Assembly (NCBI GenBank): GCA_031382085.1
Contig: JANMYM010000012.1
Location: forward strand, 1 to 64,000
DNA length: 64,000 bases
Reading direction: 5' to 3'
Source of the DNA: UBA964 sp031382085
GTDB taxonomy: Bacteria > Pseudomonadota > Gammaproteobacteria > Steroidobacterales > Steroidobacteraceae
Made by a program: the position numbers and the translations under genes. Positions 45,458-56,340 of the stretch are shown here, in pieces; position 1 is the first letter of the stretch; every line of letters begins with the position of its first letter. The notes below the pieces were generated by a model. The model was not told the DNA's origin. It did no database searches and was given only the letters and a program-made list of their open reading frames with translations.

Positions 45458-47775
45458 CGGCTGTCAGGATTGCGGGTCGCAAGACTGCGCTCGAAAAAAT
45501 CAAAGATGGCCTGGTACGCATGTGGGCCGGTTTCTGCGCCGCGCAACAGGCCGTGTTTCGCGCCCGGATAGGTCATCAGTTCGAATGGCTGGCTGCGATC
45601 CTGCAGCATTTTCATCAACGCCGTGGTGTGGGTGAACAATACGTTGTCGTCGGCCATGCCATGCATCAGCAGCAAGCGGCCACGCAAATACGGCGACTGT
45701 GCGAGATTGCTGCTGCCCGCGTAGCCACGCGCATTGTTAGCCGGCGTACCCATGAATCGCTCGGTGTAGTGGCTATCGTACAAGGACCAGTCGGTTACCG
45801 GGGCGCCGGCGACACCGGCCTGGAAAAAATCGGGCGCCAGCATCAGGCAGCGCAACGCCAGGTAGCCGCCATAGCTCCATCCAAACACGCCGACGCGTTG
45901 CGGATCGACAAACGGCTGCTGTCGCAGAAACTCGACGCCCGTGACCTGGTCCTCGACTTCGACCTGGCCCATGCGACGGTGCAGTGCCGTTTCGAAGCGT
46001 ACTCCCCGCGCACCGCTGCCGCGGTTGTCGAGTGTGAAGACCCCATAGCCATGCTGTGCGAGGAACTGGCGAAACAGGCCTTCGTTACTGCGCGAGCCCC
46101 CCATCCACGAATTCCTGACGCGTTGGTTGGTGGGCCCGCCATACAGGTCCACAATCACCGGATAGCGCACGCCGGGCTGCATATGCGCGGGTTTCAGCAG
46201 CTGCCAGTACAGGGTCTGGCCATCGCTGGCCGTGAGCGTGCCGGTCTCGGCCGCGACCTGATTGTCCAGATAGGGCGCATAGGGATGCGCAGCGTCCAGC
46301 TTGTTAGCAACGATGTCGGCAAGCACGCGGCCATCGATGCTCAACAGCACGGTTTGCGGTGGCGTCGTCGCATTGGACCAGCTGTCGACAAACTGACGCT
46401 GATCCGCGGCCAGCCGCACGTTGTGCCAGCCCGGCGCCGTGGTGATCCGGCGAATGCCTTTTTCGATGGCCGCCGGAGCACTGCTGCCGCGCAACGGCGC
46501 GCTGTAAAGATGCCGTTCCAGCGGCGAGCCCTTGTTAGCCATGAAATACACGCGGTTACGGGCCTGGTCCACGCCGCGCAGCGCCCGCTCCGAGCCATCC
46601 CCGGTTACCAGCCATTCGCCGCGGGTGATCGGGCGTCGCAGCCTGCCTTGGAGATCGTAAAGATAAAGATGCCGGTAACCGCTACGGTCGGATGCCCAGA
46701 TAAAGCCGGCTGGCTGGGACACGAAAGTCAGTTCGTTATGCAGCTCGACCCAGGTGTCGCTGTTTTCCGTCAGCAGAATGCTGGCCACGCCGCTGGCCGC
46801 GTCAACTTTCAGCAGTTCGAGGCGCGTTTGCTCGCGGTTCTGCCGTTGCACGGCGAGTGCGCGGCTGCCCGGAAACCAGTTGACCCGCGCGAGGTATTGA
46901 TCGCTGGCGGCGCCGATGCTCATCTCGACCGGCGGGCTGGCCGCGCCCAGGCTCGCGACCAACAGCTGGACCCGCGCGTTAGGCCGGCCGGCGGCGGGAT
47001 AACGCTGCGCAACGACCTTGACCCGGTCGGCGAGGATTTCGAAGCGCTCGATGACATCGACCGGCGCATCATCGACGCGGGTGTAGGCGATATGCTTTTC
47101 ATCCGGCGCCCACCAGTAGCCGGTGTTGCGGCCCATTTCCTCCTGCGCGATGAACTCGGCCACGCCACAGGAAATCTCGCCACGGCAATCGCGCGTGATC
47201 GCGAACTCGTGGCCGGTCCTGAGATCGATCACTAACAGGTTCTGCGTGCGGATGAAGCTGACATAGCGCCCACGTGGTGAAAACTGCGCGTCGGTTTCAT
47301 AGTCCGGCGTGTCGGTGAGACGTCGCAGTGCGCGCTCGGCCGGCGCGGTAAGATCGTACAGGTACAGGTCCCCTGCCAGCGGCACCAGTACCTGGCGTGA
47401 GTCTGGTGACAAGGCGTACTCCAGGATTCCGGACAGCGAGGCGGTGCGCTGCCGCTCGCGCCGTGCAGCCTCCTGCGCCGAGATCGTGGCGCCCCTGGGT
47501 GTCAGCGCACTGGAGTCGATGAGCCGTTGGCGCCGCCCGGTCTTGAGTTCAAAGCCCCACAGGTCAAGTTGGTCTTTGTTAGTGTCCCGGCCTTGCAGAT
47601 AGGTCAGCCAGCGCCCGTCCGGTGAGAGCTGCGTTGCGCGCAGATTCGGGCCACTGAGATCCGGTGCCGCGAATATCCTCGGGATCGTGAGTGGCTGCGC
47701 CTGGGCCGGGCCGCAAATGCAGGTTGCGAGCAGCGCGGCCAGCGGGCCGTTGTGTTTGGTAGCATGCTTGGTCAT
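45454..47775 (-). CDS. Dipeptidyl peptidase IV-like serine peptidase (S9B)
   Basis: 773 aa exported enzyme. Signal peptide ends at about AQAQ. An N-terminal eight-bladed propeller (DPPIV_N) precedes the alpha/beta-hydrolase domain with nucleophile GWSYGGYLAL, Asp in HGMADDNVLFTH and His in YPGAKHGL. The double-Glu motif that binds the substrate N-terminus is visible as AQEEMGRNTGYWW. It removes X-Pro dipeptides from peptides in the periplasm. ATG 47775 leaves 22 bp to the divergent peptidase; the frame is open to 47799, which would overlap its start. Confidence 0.88.
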   Translation of the reverse strand: MTKHATKHNGPLAALLATCICGPAQAQPLTIPRIFAAPDLSGPNLRATQLSPDGRWLTYLQGRDTNKDQLDLWGFELKTGRRQRLIDSSALTPRGATISAQEAARRERQRTASLSGILEYALSPDSRQVLVPLAGDLYLYDLTAPAERALRRLTDTPDYETDAQFSPRGRYVSFIRTQNLLVIDLRTGHEFAITRDCRGEISCGVAEFIAQEEMGRNTGYWWAPDEKHIAYTRVDDAPVDVIERFEILADRVKVVAQRYPAAGRPNARVQLLVASLGAASPPVEMSIGAASDQYLARVNWFPGSRALAVQRQNREQTRLELLKVDAASGVASILLTENSDTWVELHNELTFVSQPAGFIWASDRSGYRHLYLYDLQGRLRRPITRGEWLVTGDGSERALRGVDQARNRVYFMANKGSPLERHLYSAPLRGSSAPAAIEKGIRRITTAPGWHNVRLAADQRQFVDSWSNATTPPQTVLLSIDGRVLADIVANKLDAAHPYAPYLDNQVAAETGTLTASDGQTLYWQLLKPAHMQPGVRYPVIVDLYGGPTNQRVRNSWMGGSRSNEGLFRQFLAQHGYGVFTLDNRGSGARGVRFETALHRRMGQVEVEDQVTGVEFLRQQPFVDPQRVGVFGWSYGGYLALRCLMLAPDFFQAGVAGAPVTDWSLYDSHYTERFMGTPANNARGYAGSSNLAQSPYLRGRLLLMHGMADDNVLFTHTTALMKMLQDRSQPFELMTYPGAKHGLLRGAETGPHAYQAIFDFFERSLATRNPDSR

Positions 47776-47797
47776 TCTGCGGAGTTTAGGTTTCCCC

Positions 47798-49927
47798 ATG
47801 AAACTGCGCTACCTGTTGACGATGAGCCTGGCGGTTACCGCTGTCTTCGCGGCGGGCCAAAGCGCGTTGCGGTACCCAGAGACCCCGCAGGGCCTGGTGA
47901 GCGACAACTACCACGGCACGCAGGTTGCTGACCCGTACCGCTGGATGGAAGCGACAGATGCTCCCGAGGTCAAGGGTTGGGTGGCGGCGCAGAATGAGCT
48001 GGCACGGCCGCTACTGGAAAAATTGCCGCAACGCGCCTGGATCAAGCGGCGGCTCAAGCAAATCTGGAATTACGAGCGTTTCGGCGTACCGACGCAAGCG
48101 GGTGGACGCTATTTTTGGCTGCGCAACAGCGGCACGCAGGATCAGAGCGTGCTGTACGTCGGCGAGTCGCTGGACGATCCGGGCCGGGTGCTGTTCGATC
48201 CTAACAAGGCCAGCAAGGATGCGACCGTGTCGCTGGCCAGGTTCGAGCCCACCCCGGACGGCAGGTTGTTAGCCTATTCGCTGTCCGACGGCGGCAGCGA
48301 CTGGGAAATCTGGAAATTCAAACGAACTGCCGACGGCGGCGACCTGCCGGATGAAATCCGTTTTACCAAGTTTTTTGGCCTGAGCTGGGCCACGGATAAT
48401 TCCGGGGTCTGGTACAGCCGCTACCCGGAACGCGCCGACAGGCGGGATTCGGGACGTGGCGACGACCTCGCTCAACCTGCGATCTACTTCCACAAGCTCG
48501 GCGAACCGCAGGCCTCCGACCGCCTCGTCTACAAGGTTCCTGACAATAACGAGCGTACTGTCGATGCCGAGATTACCGAAGACGGCGCTTACCTGGTCCT
48601 GAGCCTGGAACAAGGCTCGAAGGAGAACGGCATTCGGCTGCTCGATCTGCGGACGCCGGACGCAGTTGTGCGCGATCTGTTTTATGACTGGGACGCGCGC
48701 TACAACGTCATCGGCAACCAGGGCGAGCGATTTTTTGTCTGGACCACGCAGGGGGCGCCTAACGGCCGGGTATTCTCGGTCGATGTTCGTCAGCCGGCGC
48801 GCGCGAACTGGCAGGACGTCGTGCGTGAAGGTCCGCTGGCCATCGAACAGGCCAGTTTCATCGGTGGCCGCATCGTCGTCCATTACGTCAAGGACGCCAG
48901 CGGCATCGCCAGCGTATTTGGCAGTGATGGCACCGCCGACGGCGCCGTCCCGGTTCCAGGTCTTGGCACGCTCGCCGGCTTTGCCGGCCGCGGCGATCAC
49001 AGCGAGACTTTTTTCTCGTTCACCGACTATCTGCAACCGGTGCGCATACTGCGCCTGGATACCCATAGCCTGCAGGTCAGTAACTGGCGTGCGGCGCGCA
49101 TCGCGGCTAACACTGCGCGCTACAAAACCGTGCAGCGCTTCTACAAGAGCAGGGACGGCACGCCGGTACCGATGTTCATCACGCAGCGCCGCGGGCTGAA
49201 GCGCGATGGGTCTCATCCTGTGCTGCTATACGGTTACGGTGGCTTCAATATTTCGACGATGCCAACCTTCCGGGCCCCAGTCATCGCCTGGCTGGAGATG
49301 GGTGGCGTCTATGTCGAGGCCAACTTGCGCGGTGGCGGCGAGTACGGTGAACGCTGGCACGACGCCGGCAGCAAGCTTCTGAAGCAGAACGTGTTCGACG
49401 ATTTCATCGCCGCGGCCGAATACCTGATCGCCGAAAAATACACCCGCGCCGGCCGCATCGCAATTTCCGGGCGCAGTAATGGCGGCCTGTTGGTAGGCGC
49501 CACGCTGCTGCAGCGGCCGGAACTTTTTGGTGCCGCACTGCCGGCCGTCGGCGTGCTGGACATGCTGCGTTACCACACCGCCAGCGCCAATGCCCGGCAA
49601 TGGTCCGCGGACTATGGCTTATCCGAAACCGCTGGAGAATTTGCCGCGCAACTCAGGTACTCGCCGGTGCACAACACCCGCAAAGGCAGCTGCTATCCGC
49701 CCACGCTGGTGACCACGGCGGATCGCGACGACCGCGTCGTGCCCTGGCACAGCTACAAGTTCGCCGCCAGCCTGCAGCGCGACCAGGGCTGTGCGAACCC
49801 GGTACTGATCCGGGTCGAGACCCGTGCGGGGCACGGTGCGGGCAAACCGATCTGGATGCAGATCGAGGACTATGCGGATCAATACGGTTTCGCCGCGAAC
49901 GCGCTCGGCGTGACCGCGCCGCGTTAG
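47798..49927 (+). CDS. Prolyl oligopeptidase (S9A)
   Basis: 709 aa with a signal-like N-terminus (MKLRYLLTMSLAVTAVFAAG). The propeller domain contains DPYRWMEATDAPEVKGWVAA, and the hydrolase domain has VEANLRGGGEYGERWHDAG, nucleophile ISGRSNGGLLVGA, Asp in TADRDDRVVPWHS and His in RAGHGAGKP. It cleaves after proline in short peptides. It is divergent from the S9B gene, giving a paired proline-peptide degradation module. It ends convergently with the TPMT gene at an inverted pair of GTTAG words. Confidence 0.9.
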   Translation: MKLRYLLTMSLAVTAVFAAGQSALRYPETPQGLVSDNYHGTQVADPYRWMEATDAPEVKGWVAAQNELARPLLEKLPQRAWIKRRLKQIWNYERFGVPTQAGGRYFWLRNSGTQDQSVLYVGESLDDPGRVLFDPNKASKDATVSLARFEPTPDGRLLAYSLSDGGSDWEIWKFKRTADGGDLPDEIRFTKFFGLSWATDNSGVWYSRYPERADRRDSGRGDDLAQPAIYFHKLGEPQASDRLVYKVPDNNERTVDAEITEDGAYLVLSLEQGSKENGIRLLDLRTPDAVVRDLFYDWDARYNVIGNQGERFFVWTTQGAPNGRVFSVDVRQPARANWQDVVREGPLAIEQASFIGGRIVVHYVKDASGIASVFGSDGTADGAVPVPGLGTLAGFAGRGDHSETFFSFTDYLQPVRILRLDTHSLQVSNWRAARIAANTARYKTVQRFYKSRDGTPVPMFITQRRGLKRDGSHPVLLYGYGGFNISTMPTFRAPVIAWLEMGGVYVEANLRGGGEYGERWHDAGSKLLKQNVFDDFIAAAEYLIAEKYTRAGRIAISGRSNGGLLVGATLLQRPELFGAALPAVGVLDMLRYHTASANARQWSADYGLSETAGEFAAQLRYSPVHNTRKGSCYPPTLVTTADRDDRVVPWHSYKFAASLQRDQGCANPVLIRVETRAGHGAGKPIWMQIEDYADQYGFAANALGVTAPR

Positions 49928-49935
49928 GCTAACGC
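49921..49935. repeat. Inverted GTTAG pair at a convergent gene end
   Basis: GCGTTAG-G-CTAACGC: two 7-bp arms around one base. Each arm supplies the TAG stop codon of one of two convergent genes (plus strand 49925-49927, minus strand 49929-49931). The transcript can form a short stem. Inverted uptake sequences at gene ends are known in Neisseria, hence the interest. Confidence 0.65.
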
Positions 49936-50549
49936 CGAATCAGCCGGTAGGTGACTTCGGCCAGCCGATCGAGGCCACGTGCCTGGAATTTCGGGAAATC
50001 GTCCACCTGCTCATTGCGCGCCCGCGGCTCGATCCGGTGCGTCGCGCCGTACAGCGCCGTGACTTCCGCTGAATCGACGCTGTGTGGCGGGCCCGCCATG
50101 CGGCTGGCGTCGTATTCCAGGGTTACCAGCAGCGTCTGCGTCCCAGGCTCCGCCAGACGGGCCAGCTGCGCTACGTAGCGCTGGCGCATGACGGGCGGCA
50201 GCGCAACCAGGCTGGCCCGGTCGAAAATGCCGGCAATCGGACCTAAGGATGCTGGTGTCAGATCGAAAATATCTCCGCAGCGCAGGTCGATTGACGCCAG
50301 CAGCGGGCCGGCGTTCTCAGACTTGAACTGCGCGACCGCCAACGGACTCAGTTCAATGCCGACGACCTGATGGCCGGCCGCGGCCAGCCACAGGAGATCC
50401 GGGCTCTTGCCCGCGAGCGGCACGAACACCCGCGAGCCGGGCGGAAGATCTAACAGCGGCCAGTAAAGTTCCAATGACCGGTGTGGCTGCGCCTGGTGGA
50501 AGCCGATTTCGTTAGTGCGCCACTTGGCGAGCCAGAAGTCCTTGTCCAA
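49929..50549 (-). CDS. tpm: Thiopurine S-methyltransferase family protein
   Basis: 206 aa SAM-dependent methyltransferase. It begins DKDFWLAKWRTNEIGFHQAQ, then SRVFVPLAGKSPDLLWLAAA as motif I and VVGIELSPLAVAQF as the acidic SAM-ribose contact, with FDRASLVALPPVMRQRYV later. Bacterial members methylate thiopurines and selenium or tellurium compounds. The start is TTG at 50549, 12 bp after yacG; no ATG is available nearby. Confidence 0.88.
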   Translation of the reverse strand: MDKDFWLAKWRTNEIGFHQAQPHRSLELYWPLLDLPPGSRVFVPLAGKSPDLLWLAAAGHQVVGIELSPLAVAQFKSENAGPLLASIDLRCGDIFDLTPASLGPIAGIFDRASLVALPPVMRQRYVAQLARLAEPGTQTLLVTLEYDASRMAGPPHSVDSAEVTALYGATHRIEPRARNEQVDDFPKFQARGLDRLAEVTYRLIRR

Positions 50550-50561
50550 GGCGGCCGCGTT

Positions 50562-50744
50562 TCAGGGGCCGCCTTCCGGATCATGTTCCGGAAGGTTGTC
50601 CGCCGGGATCGCGTGTTTTTCCGCAAACCATTCGCCGAGATCGATCAGGCGGCAGCGCTCGCTGCAAAACGGCCGATCGGGATTCGCAGCCGAGAATTGC
50701 GCGGGCCGCTTGCAGGTCGGGCAGCTGACGGTCTTGGTGTTCAG
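50562..50744 (-). CDS. yacG: DNA gyrase inhibitor YacG (zinc-binding), apparent CTG start
   Basis: 60 aa. The frame has the family zinc ribbon: CPTCKRP (Cys8, Cys11), FCSERC (Cys27, Cys31), then RLIDLGEWFAEKHAIP, and ends EHDPEGGP. YacG inhibits gyrase by binding GyrB. An in-frame TGA lies just upstream and there is no ATG, GTG or TTG between it and the first Cys. The only near-start codon giving the normal N-terminal length is CTG at 50744, which forms a CTGA overlap with the zapD stop, like the ATGA and GTGA overlaps elsewhere here. Position next to zapD and coaE confirms identity. Confidence 0.85.
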   Translation of the reverse strand: MNTKTVSCPTCKRPAQFSAANPDRPFCSERCRLIDLGEWFAEKHAIPADNLPEHDPEGGP

Positions 50745-51571
50745 GTGCAGCAGCTCAGCGTGAAGGGCAAATCATCGAGGCACTGGGTGGCGCGCTGACC
50801 GACGCCGTTCCAGCTGACAAAGCGCAGACTGCACCGGTAATGACTGCCACTGATTTCCGGGTAGAGGTTGCAATCCGCCGGCAGCGTGATGCGCACCAAT
50901 TGCACCGGCATGTCACGATCGAAGGCGATGTGATATACGCCGCCGCGCGCAATTTCCTGGCGCGGGTTGCCGCTCTGCCGGGTCAGCCACAGCAATTCGG
51001 CGATCGCATCGCACAATGGCCGGAACAACGCCAGCCAGGAGGCGAAGTCCGCCAGGCGTTCGCCATCCGGCCGATGCAGCCAGTAGCAATAGTCCGGCAG
51101 ATCGAAGTCGCAGGTGCCGCCCGGGATGGCGCTGCGATGGCGGATGGCGGCGACGAATTCCGAATCCTTGAGCGCCTGCAGGTAACTGCCGCCGGTAGCT
51201 AACAAATCGGTGCGCAGGCGCATCAGATTGTTGACGATGCCGCGCAAGCGCGCCGTGTCCACGCCTGAGCGCCTCGAATATTCGTTCATCAGCGCCAACT
51301 GCCGTTCCAGTTCCTTGAGCACGTCGGCACGGGCATCTGCGCGCGAGGTGATGGCGAGGATATCGAGCAGGCTGCTCATGGCCGCGCGGCTCGACCAGGC
51401 GCCGTTGCCCTGATTGTGATTCAGGGCCTGGTTGTAGAGGAAATCCAGGCGCAGGTAGGTGCGCAGGCGCTCACTCAGCGGCTGTTCGTACGTCAGTTCG
51501 GACACCGCCGGGACCGGGGCCTGGGGCGGCTCTCGAGGCGGTGCTAACACCGACTCGGCAACATCGTTCAT
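50741..51571 (-). CDS. zapD: Cell division protein ZapD
   Basis: 276 aa. The core begins LTYEQPLSERLRTYLRLDFLYNQA and continues with SLLDILAITSRADARADVLKELERQ, the conserved N-terminal helical half of ZapD; the C-terminal beta half includes GGVYHIAFDRDMPVQLVRI. ZapD crosslinks FtsZ filaments. ATG 51571 is 14 bases after the coaE stop; the frame is open to 51607 but that would overlap coaE. The product has an unconserved N-terminal extension (LAPPREPPQAPVPAV). Confidence 0.9.
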   Translation of the reverse strand: MNDVAESVLAPPREPPQAPVPAVSELTYEQPLSERLRTYLRLDFLYNQALNHNQGNGAWSSRAAMSSLLDILAITSRADARADVLKELERQLALMNEYSRRSGVDTARLRGIVNNLMRLRTDLLATGGSYLQALKDSEFVAAIRHRSAIPGGTCDFDLPDYCYWLHRPDGERLADFASWLALFRPLCDAIAELLWLTRQSGNPRQEIARGGVYHIAFDRDMPVQLVRITLPADCNLYPEISGSHYRCSLRFVSWNGVGQRATQCLDDLPFTLSCCT

Positions 51572-51585
51572 GCCGGTATTCTGCG

Positions 51586-52185
51586 TCACGTCGCGCCAGC
51601 GCCACAATACTTCTGGTGCAGAGCCGCTACCGCGGCCTCAAGGCGGTCCGCATCGCCGTCGTTCACGATCACATCATCGGCCGCGGCCAGGCGGGCTGAG
51701 CGGCTGGTCTGGGCCGCGAGCATGGTCCGCGCCTGCGCAGGCGAACTGCCATCCCGTGCCTGCAATCGCTGCATTTGCAGGTCTTCCGGGCAGTCCACGA
51801 CCAGCACCCTGTCGACTTGGATCTGACCCTGACCTTCGATGAGCAGTGGAATGACCAGAATATGGTAGGGCCCGTGTGCCTGCGCCGACTGGCGCGCGAC
51901 TTCAGCGCGGATCGCCGGGTGCAGCCGCGCTTCCAGGCGCCGCCGTGCGTCCGGGTCCGCAAACACGCGTTCCCGCAATTTGCGGCGCTGCAAAGCGCCA
52001 TCCGCGCCAATCAGACCGGGGCCGAACTCCTGTTCCACCTGCTGGAGAAGTGGCGTGCCGGGCGCGACAACATCCCGGGCGATGACGTCCGTATCGATAA
52101 TCGCCACCCCCAACCGGGCGAACAGGCGCGACACTGTGGTTTTACCTGAAGCGATGCCACCGGTGAGTCCCACGCGCAGGCCCAT
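51586..52185 (-). CDS. coaE: Dephospho-CoA kinase CoaE
   Basis: 199 aa P-loop kinase for the last step of CoA synthesis. The Walker A GLTGGIASGKTTVSRLF starts at residue 6, IDTDVIARDVVAPG at about 29, LHPAIRAEVA and YHILVIPLLIEGQ in the CoA-binding lid region, and VVDCPEDLQMQRLQARDG near 130. It lies 9 bp downstream of pilD, as in Pseudomonas. Confidence 0.95.
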   Translation of the reverse strand: MGLRVGLTGGIASGKTTVSRLFARLGVAIIDTDVIARDVVAPGTPLLQQVEQEFGPGLIGADGALQRRKLRERVFADPDARRRLEARLHPAIRAEVARQSAQAHGPYHILVIPLLIEGQGQIQVDRVLVVDCPEDLQMQRLQARDGSSPAQARTMLAAQTSRSARLAAADDVIVNDGDADRLEAAVAALHQKYCGAGAT

Positions 52186-52194
52186 GCGGCTGTC

Positions 52195-53091
52195 TCAGGT
52201 CCGCAGGATGAAACGCGACCAGGCCTGTACGAGGTCGGGTCCGAAGAGCATGGCGATCCAGCCGGCGGCCGCCAGGTAGGGCCCGAACGGGATCGGCAAT
52301 TGCCGGTCGCGCCCTAACACCAGAATCATCGTGATACCGACGATGGAACCGACGCCGGCCGACAGCAGGATGATGGGAAGCAGCATGGCGGGGCCGAGCC
52401 AGGCTCCGAGCGCGGCCAGCAGCTTGAAATCGCCATACCCCATGCCTTCCTTGCCGGTTGCCAATTTGAAAACCCAATAGACCGACCAGAGCGCGAGATA
52501 GCCGGCGATGGCGCCGACGATGGCGCGCTCGGGTGCGACCGGCAACGCCGCCGGCGCCGCCGTGACCGGCACGCCGCTGGCGAACAAGCTGGCTAACAAA
52601 CCCAGCCATAACAAGGGCAGGGTCAGGGAGTCCGGCAGATACTGCGTGTCAAAGTCGATCCCGCTGAGCGCAATCAGTGCCCAGGTGATGACGAGGCCGA
52701 AGGCCAGCGCCAGCGACCACCCGTAACGCCAGGCCACTGCGGCTGACAGCAGGCCGGTCAGCAGCTCGATCAGCGGATAACGCGCGCTGATCGATGTCTT
52801 GCAGGATGCACAGCGCCGGCCCAGCAGAAGCCAGGACAGCAGCGGAATGTTCTGCCACGCCTTGATCGGCGCCTTGCAGGACGGGCAGGCTGAGCGCGGC
52901 GTAACGAGGTTGAAAGGCGCACGCGCTGCGGGGGTCTGCCCGAGTATTCGCTGCGCCTCGTCGCGCCACTCATTCTGCAACCTGACGGGCTCGCGATAGA
53001 TGACGACGTTGAGAAAACTGCCGACCAGCAGACCGAGAAGAAATACTGCGCCTGCCAGCAAGGCAGGTGAGCTGGCGAGCAAGGCTGACAC
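52195..53091 (-). CDS. pilD: Type IV prepilin peptidase/N-methyltransferase PilD
   Basis: 298 aa polytopic inner-membrane aspartyl peptidase that cleaves prepilin leaders and methylates the new N-terminus. The cytoplasmic zinc domain has Cys69, Cys72, Cys94 and Cys97 (ACPSC and RCASC). Catalytic aspartates lie in SGIDFDTQYLPD (about 146-148) and MGYGDFKLLAALGAW. It probably processes the classical and MSHA pilins of this window, since no second peptidase gene is seen. Confidence 0.95.
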   Translation of the reverse strand: MSALLASSPALLAGAVFLLGLLVGSFLNVVIYREPVRLQNEWRDEAQRILGQTPAARAPFNLVTPRSACPSCKAPIKAWQNIPLLSWLLLGRRCASCKTSISARYPLIELLTGLLSAAVAWRYGWSLALAFGLVITWALIALSGIDFDTQYLPDSLTLPLLWLGLLASLFASGVPVTAAPAALPVAPERAIVGAIAGYLALWSVYWVFKLATGKEGMGYGDFKLLAALGAWLGPAMLLPIILLSAGVGSIVGITMILVLGRDRQLPIPFGPYLAAAGWIAMLFGPDLVQAWSRFILRT

Positions 53092-53106
53092 GCGGCGCCG
53101 CGCCGC

Positions 53107-54357
53107 CTAGACGACGGAACCGAGCTTGAAGATCGGCAGGTACATCGCGATGACGAGACCACCGACCAGCACGCCCAGGATGGCCATGATGAGCGGCTCG
53201 AGCAGACTCGACATGCTGTCCACGGCGTTGTCGACGTCCGCTTCATAGAAGGTCGCGACCTTGCCGGACATTTCGTCCAGCGAACCGGATTCTTCGCCGA
53301 CCGCGATCATCTGGATAACCATGTTAGGAAACACGCCGGTGTTCTGCATCGCCTGCTGCAGGCGGATGCCGGTCGAGACTTCTTCGCGCATCTTCATGAC
53401 CGCGTCTTCGTACACGATGTTGCCCGTGGCGCCAGCCACCGACTCGAGCGCTTCGACCAACGGCACGCCGGCGGCGAACATGGTCGACAGCGTGCGCGCG
53501 TAACGCGCGATCGCTGACTTGGTCAGAATGGGGCCGATGACCGGCAACTTCAGCGACATCCGGTCGAGGACCTCGCGCATCTTCTTGGAGCGCTTCTTGA
53601 AATACATAAATGCATAGATGCTGGCGGCGACCACCATGCCGACAAAAATACCCTGGTTTTGCAGGAATCTCGACGCGCCAATAACCATCTGCGTGAAGGC
53701 GGGCAGCTCCGCGCCAAAGCCTTCGAACAGTTTCTCGAACTGCGGAATGACGAATATCAGCAGGATGACCGTCACGACCACCGCGACCACCAGCACGGCG
53801 GCCGGGTAAAACAGCGCTTTCTTGACCTTCTTTTTCAGTGCCTCGGATTTTTCCTTGTAGGTCGCAATCTTGTCTAACAGATTCTCCAGCGCACCAGCCT
53901 GTTCGCCCGCTTCGACCAGGTTGGTAAAGAGGTCGTCGAAATACAGCGGATGCTTTGACAACGACTCGTGCAGCGAGCTGCCGCCTTCCACATCCGCCTT
54001 GATGTCCAGAATAAGCTTCTGCATCGCGGGCTTGTCGTTGCCGTTGCCGACGATCTCGAATGACTGCACCATCGGAATGCCGGCCGCCATCATGGTCGCC
54101 AGCTGCCGGCTGAAAATAGCGATGTCCTCAGGCTTGATCCTGCCGCCCTTGCTGCTGTTGAAAAAGTTGATCTGCTTGCTGATCTTCTGAACCGTGATGC
54201 CCTGGCGGCGCAACTCCGAGCGCATGTTGTGCTCGTCAACGGCGAGGCCATTGCCCTTGACCTTCTTGCCCTTCTTGTCCATCCCCTGCCAGCTGAAGGC
54301 AATATCCTTCGCCGGTTTGACGCCGCCCTTGCTGGCGGTTGCAGTAGCCTGTGCCAT
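53107..54357 (-). CDS. pilC: Type IV pilus inner-membrane platform protein PilC
   Basis: 416 aa, two GspF domains: IAIFSRQLATMMAAGIPMVQ in the first and IARYARTLSTMFAAGVPLVE in the second, with membrane segments at about 180-205, 230-250 and 385-408. The N-terminal FSWQGMDKKGKKVKGN is typical of PilC. It works with PilB in pilus extension. It lies 14 bp after pilB, with two GTTAG words in and beside the gap. Confidence 0.95.
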   Translation of the reverse strand: MAQATATASKGGVKPAKDIAFSWQGMDKKGKKVKGNGLAVDEHNMRSELRRQGITVQKISKQINFFNSSKGGRIKPEDIAIFSRQLATMMAAGIPMVQSFEIVGNGNDKPAMQKLILDIKADVEGGSSLHESLSKHPLYFDDLFTNLVEAGEQAGALENLLDKIATYKEKSEALKKKVKKALFYPAAVLVVAVVVTVILLIFVIPQFEKLFEGFGAELPAFTQMVIGASRFLQNQGIFVGMVVAASIYAFMYFKKRSKKMREVLDRMSLKLPVIGPILTKSAIARYARTLSTMFAAGVPLVEALESVAGATGNIVYEDAVMKMREEVSTGIRLQQAMQNTGVFPNMVIQMIAVGEESGSLDEMSGKVATFYEADVDNAVDSMSSLLEPLIMAILGVLVGGLVIAMYLPIFKLGSVV

Positions 54358-54371
54358 GTTAGATCGTCCTG

Positions 54372-56117
<1,746 letters not shown>

Positions 56118-56272
56118 AGACTTAGCGCATATTTTAAGCGGCGACTGGAAGTCATAGTCTAGCGAGGTTTGGTCCCACAGCAATTGTTAAATCTTGCCGA
56201 TGGTCGCACAACCCGCGCCTGGCCTGCGTGACTGCATTCCCAGTTCACAAAACAAGGTTTTTGAAGCCGCCA

Positions 56273-56304
56273 AAACAAAAGGGCGCCTGGAAAGGCGCCC
56301 TTTT
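56273..56304 (-). terminator. Bidirectional intrinsic terminator after the first pilin
   Basis: AAAAGGGCGCC and GGCGCCCTTTT form an 11-bp stem with a six-base loop. A-rich and T-rich flanks let it work in both directions. An identical copy follows the second pilin at 57075-57106. Confidence 0.92.
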
Positions 56305-56340
56305 GCTCAAACCACGAAAGTGGCTGATTCTACATCGACC

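Noticed and set aside
45520..47235. Long plus-strand frame opposite the S9B peptidase
   Set aside because: It has no recognisable domain, and the minus-strand frame has a complete catalytic triad and signal peptide.
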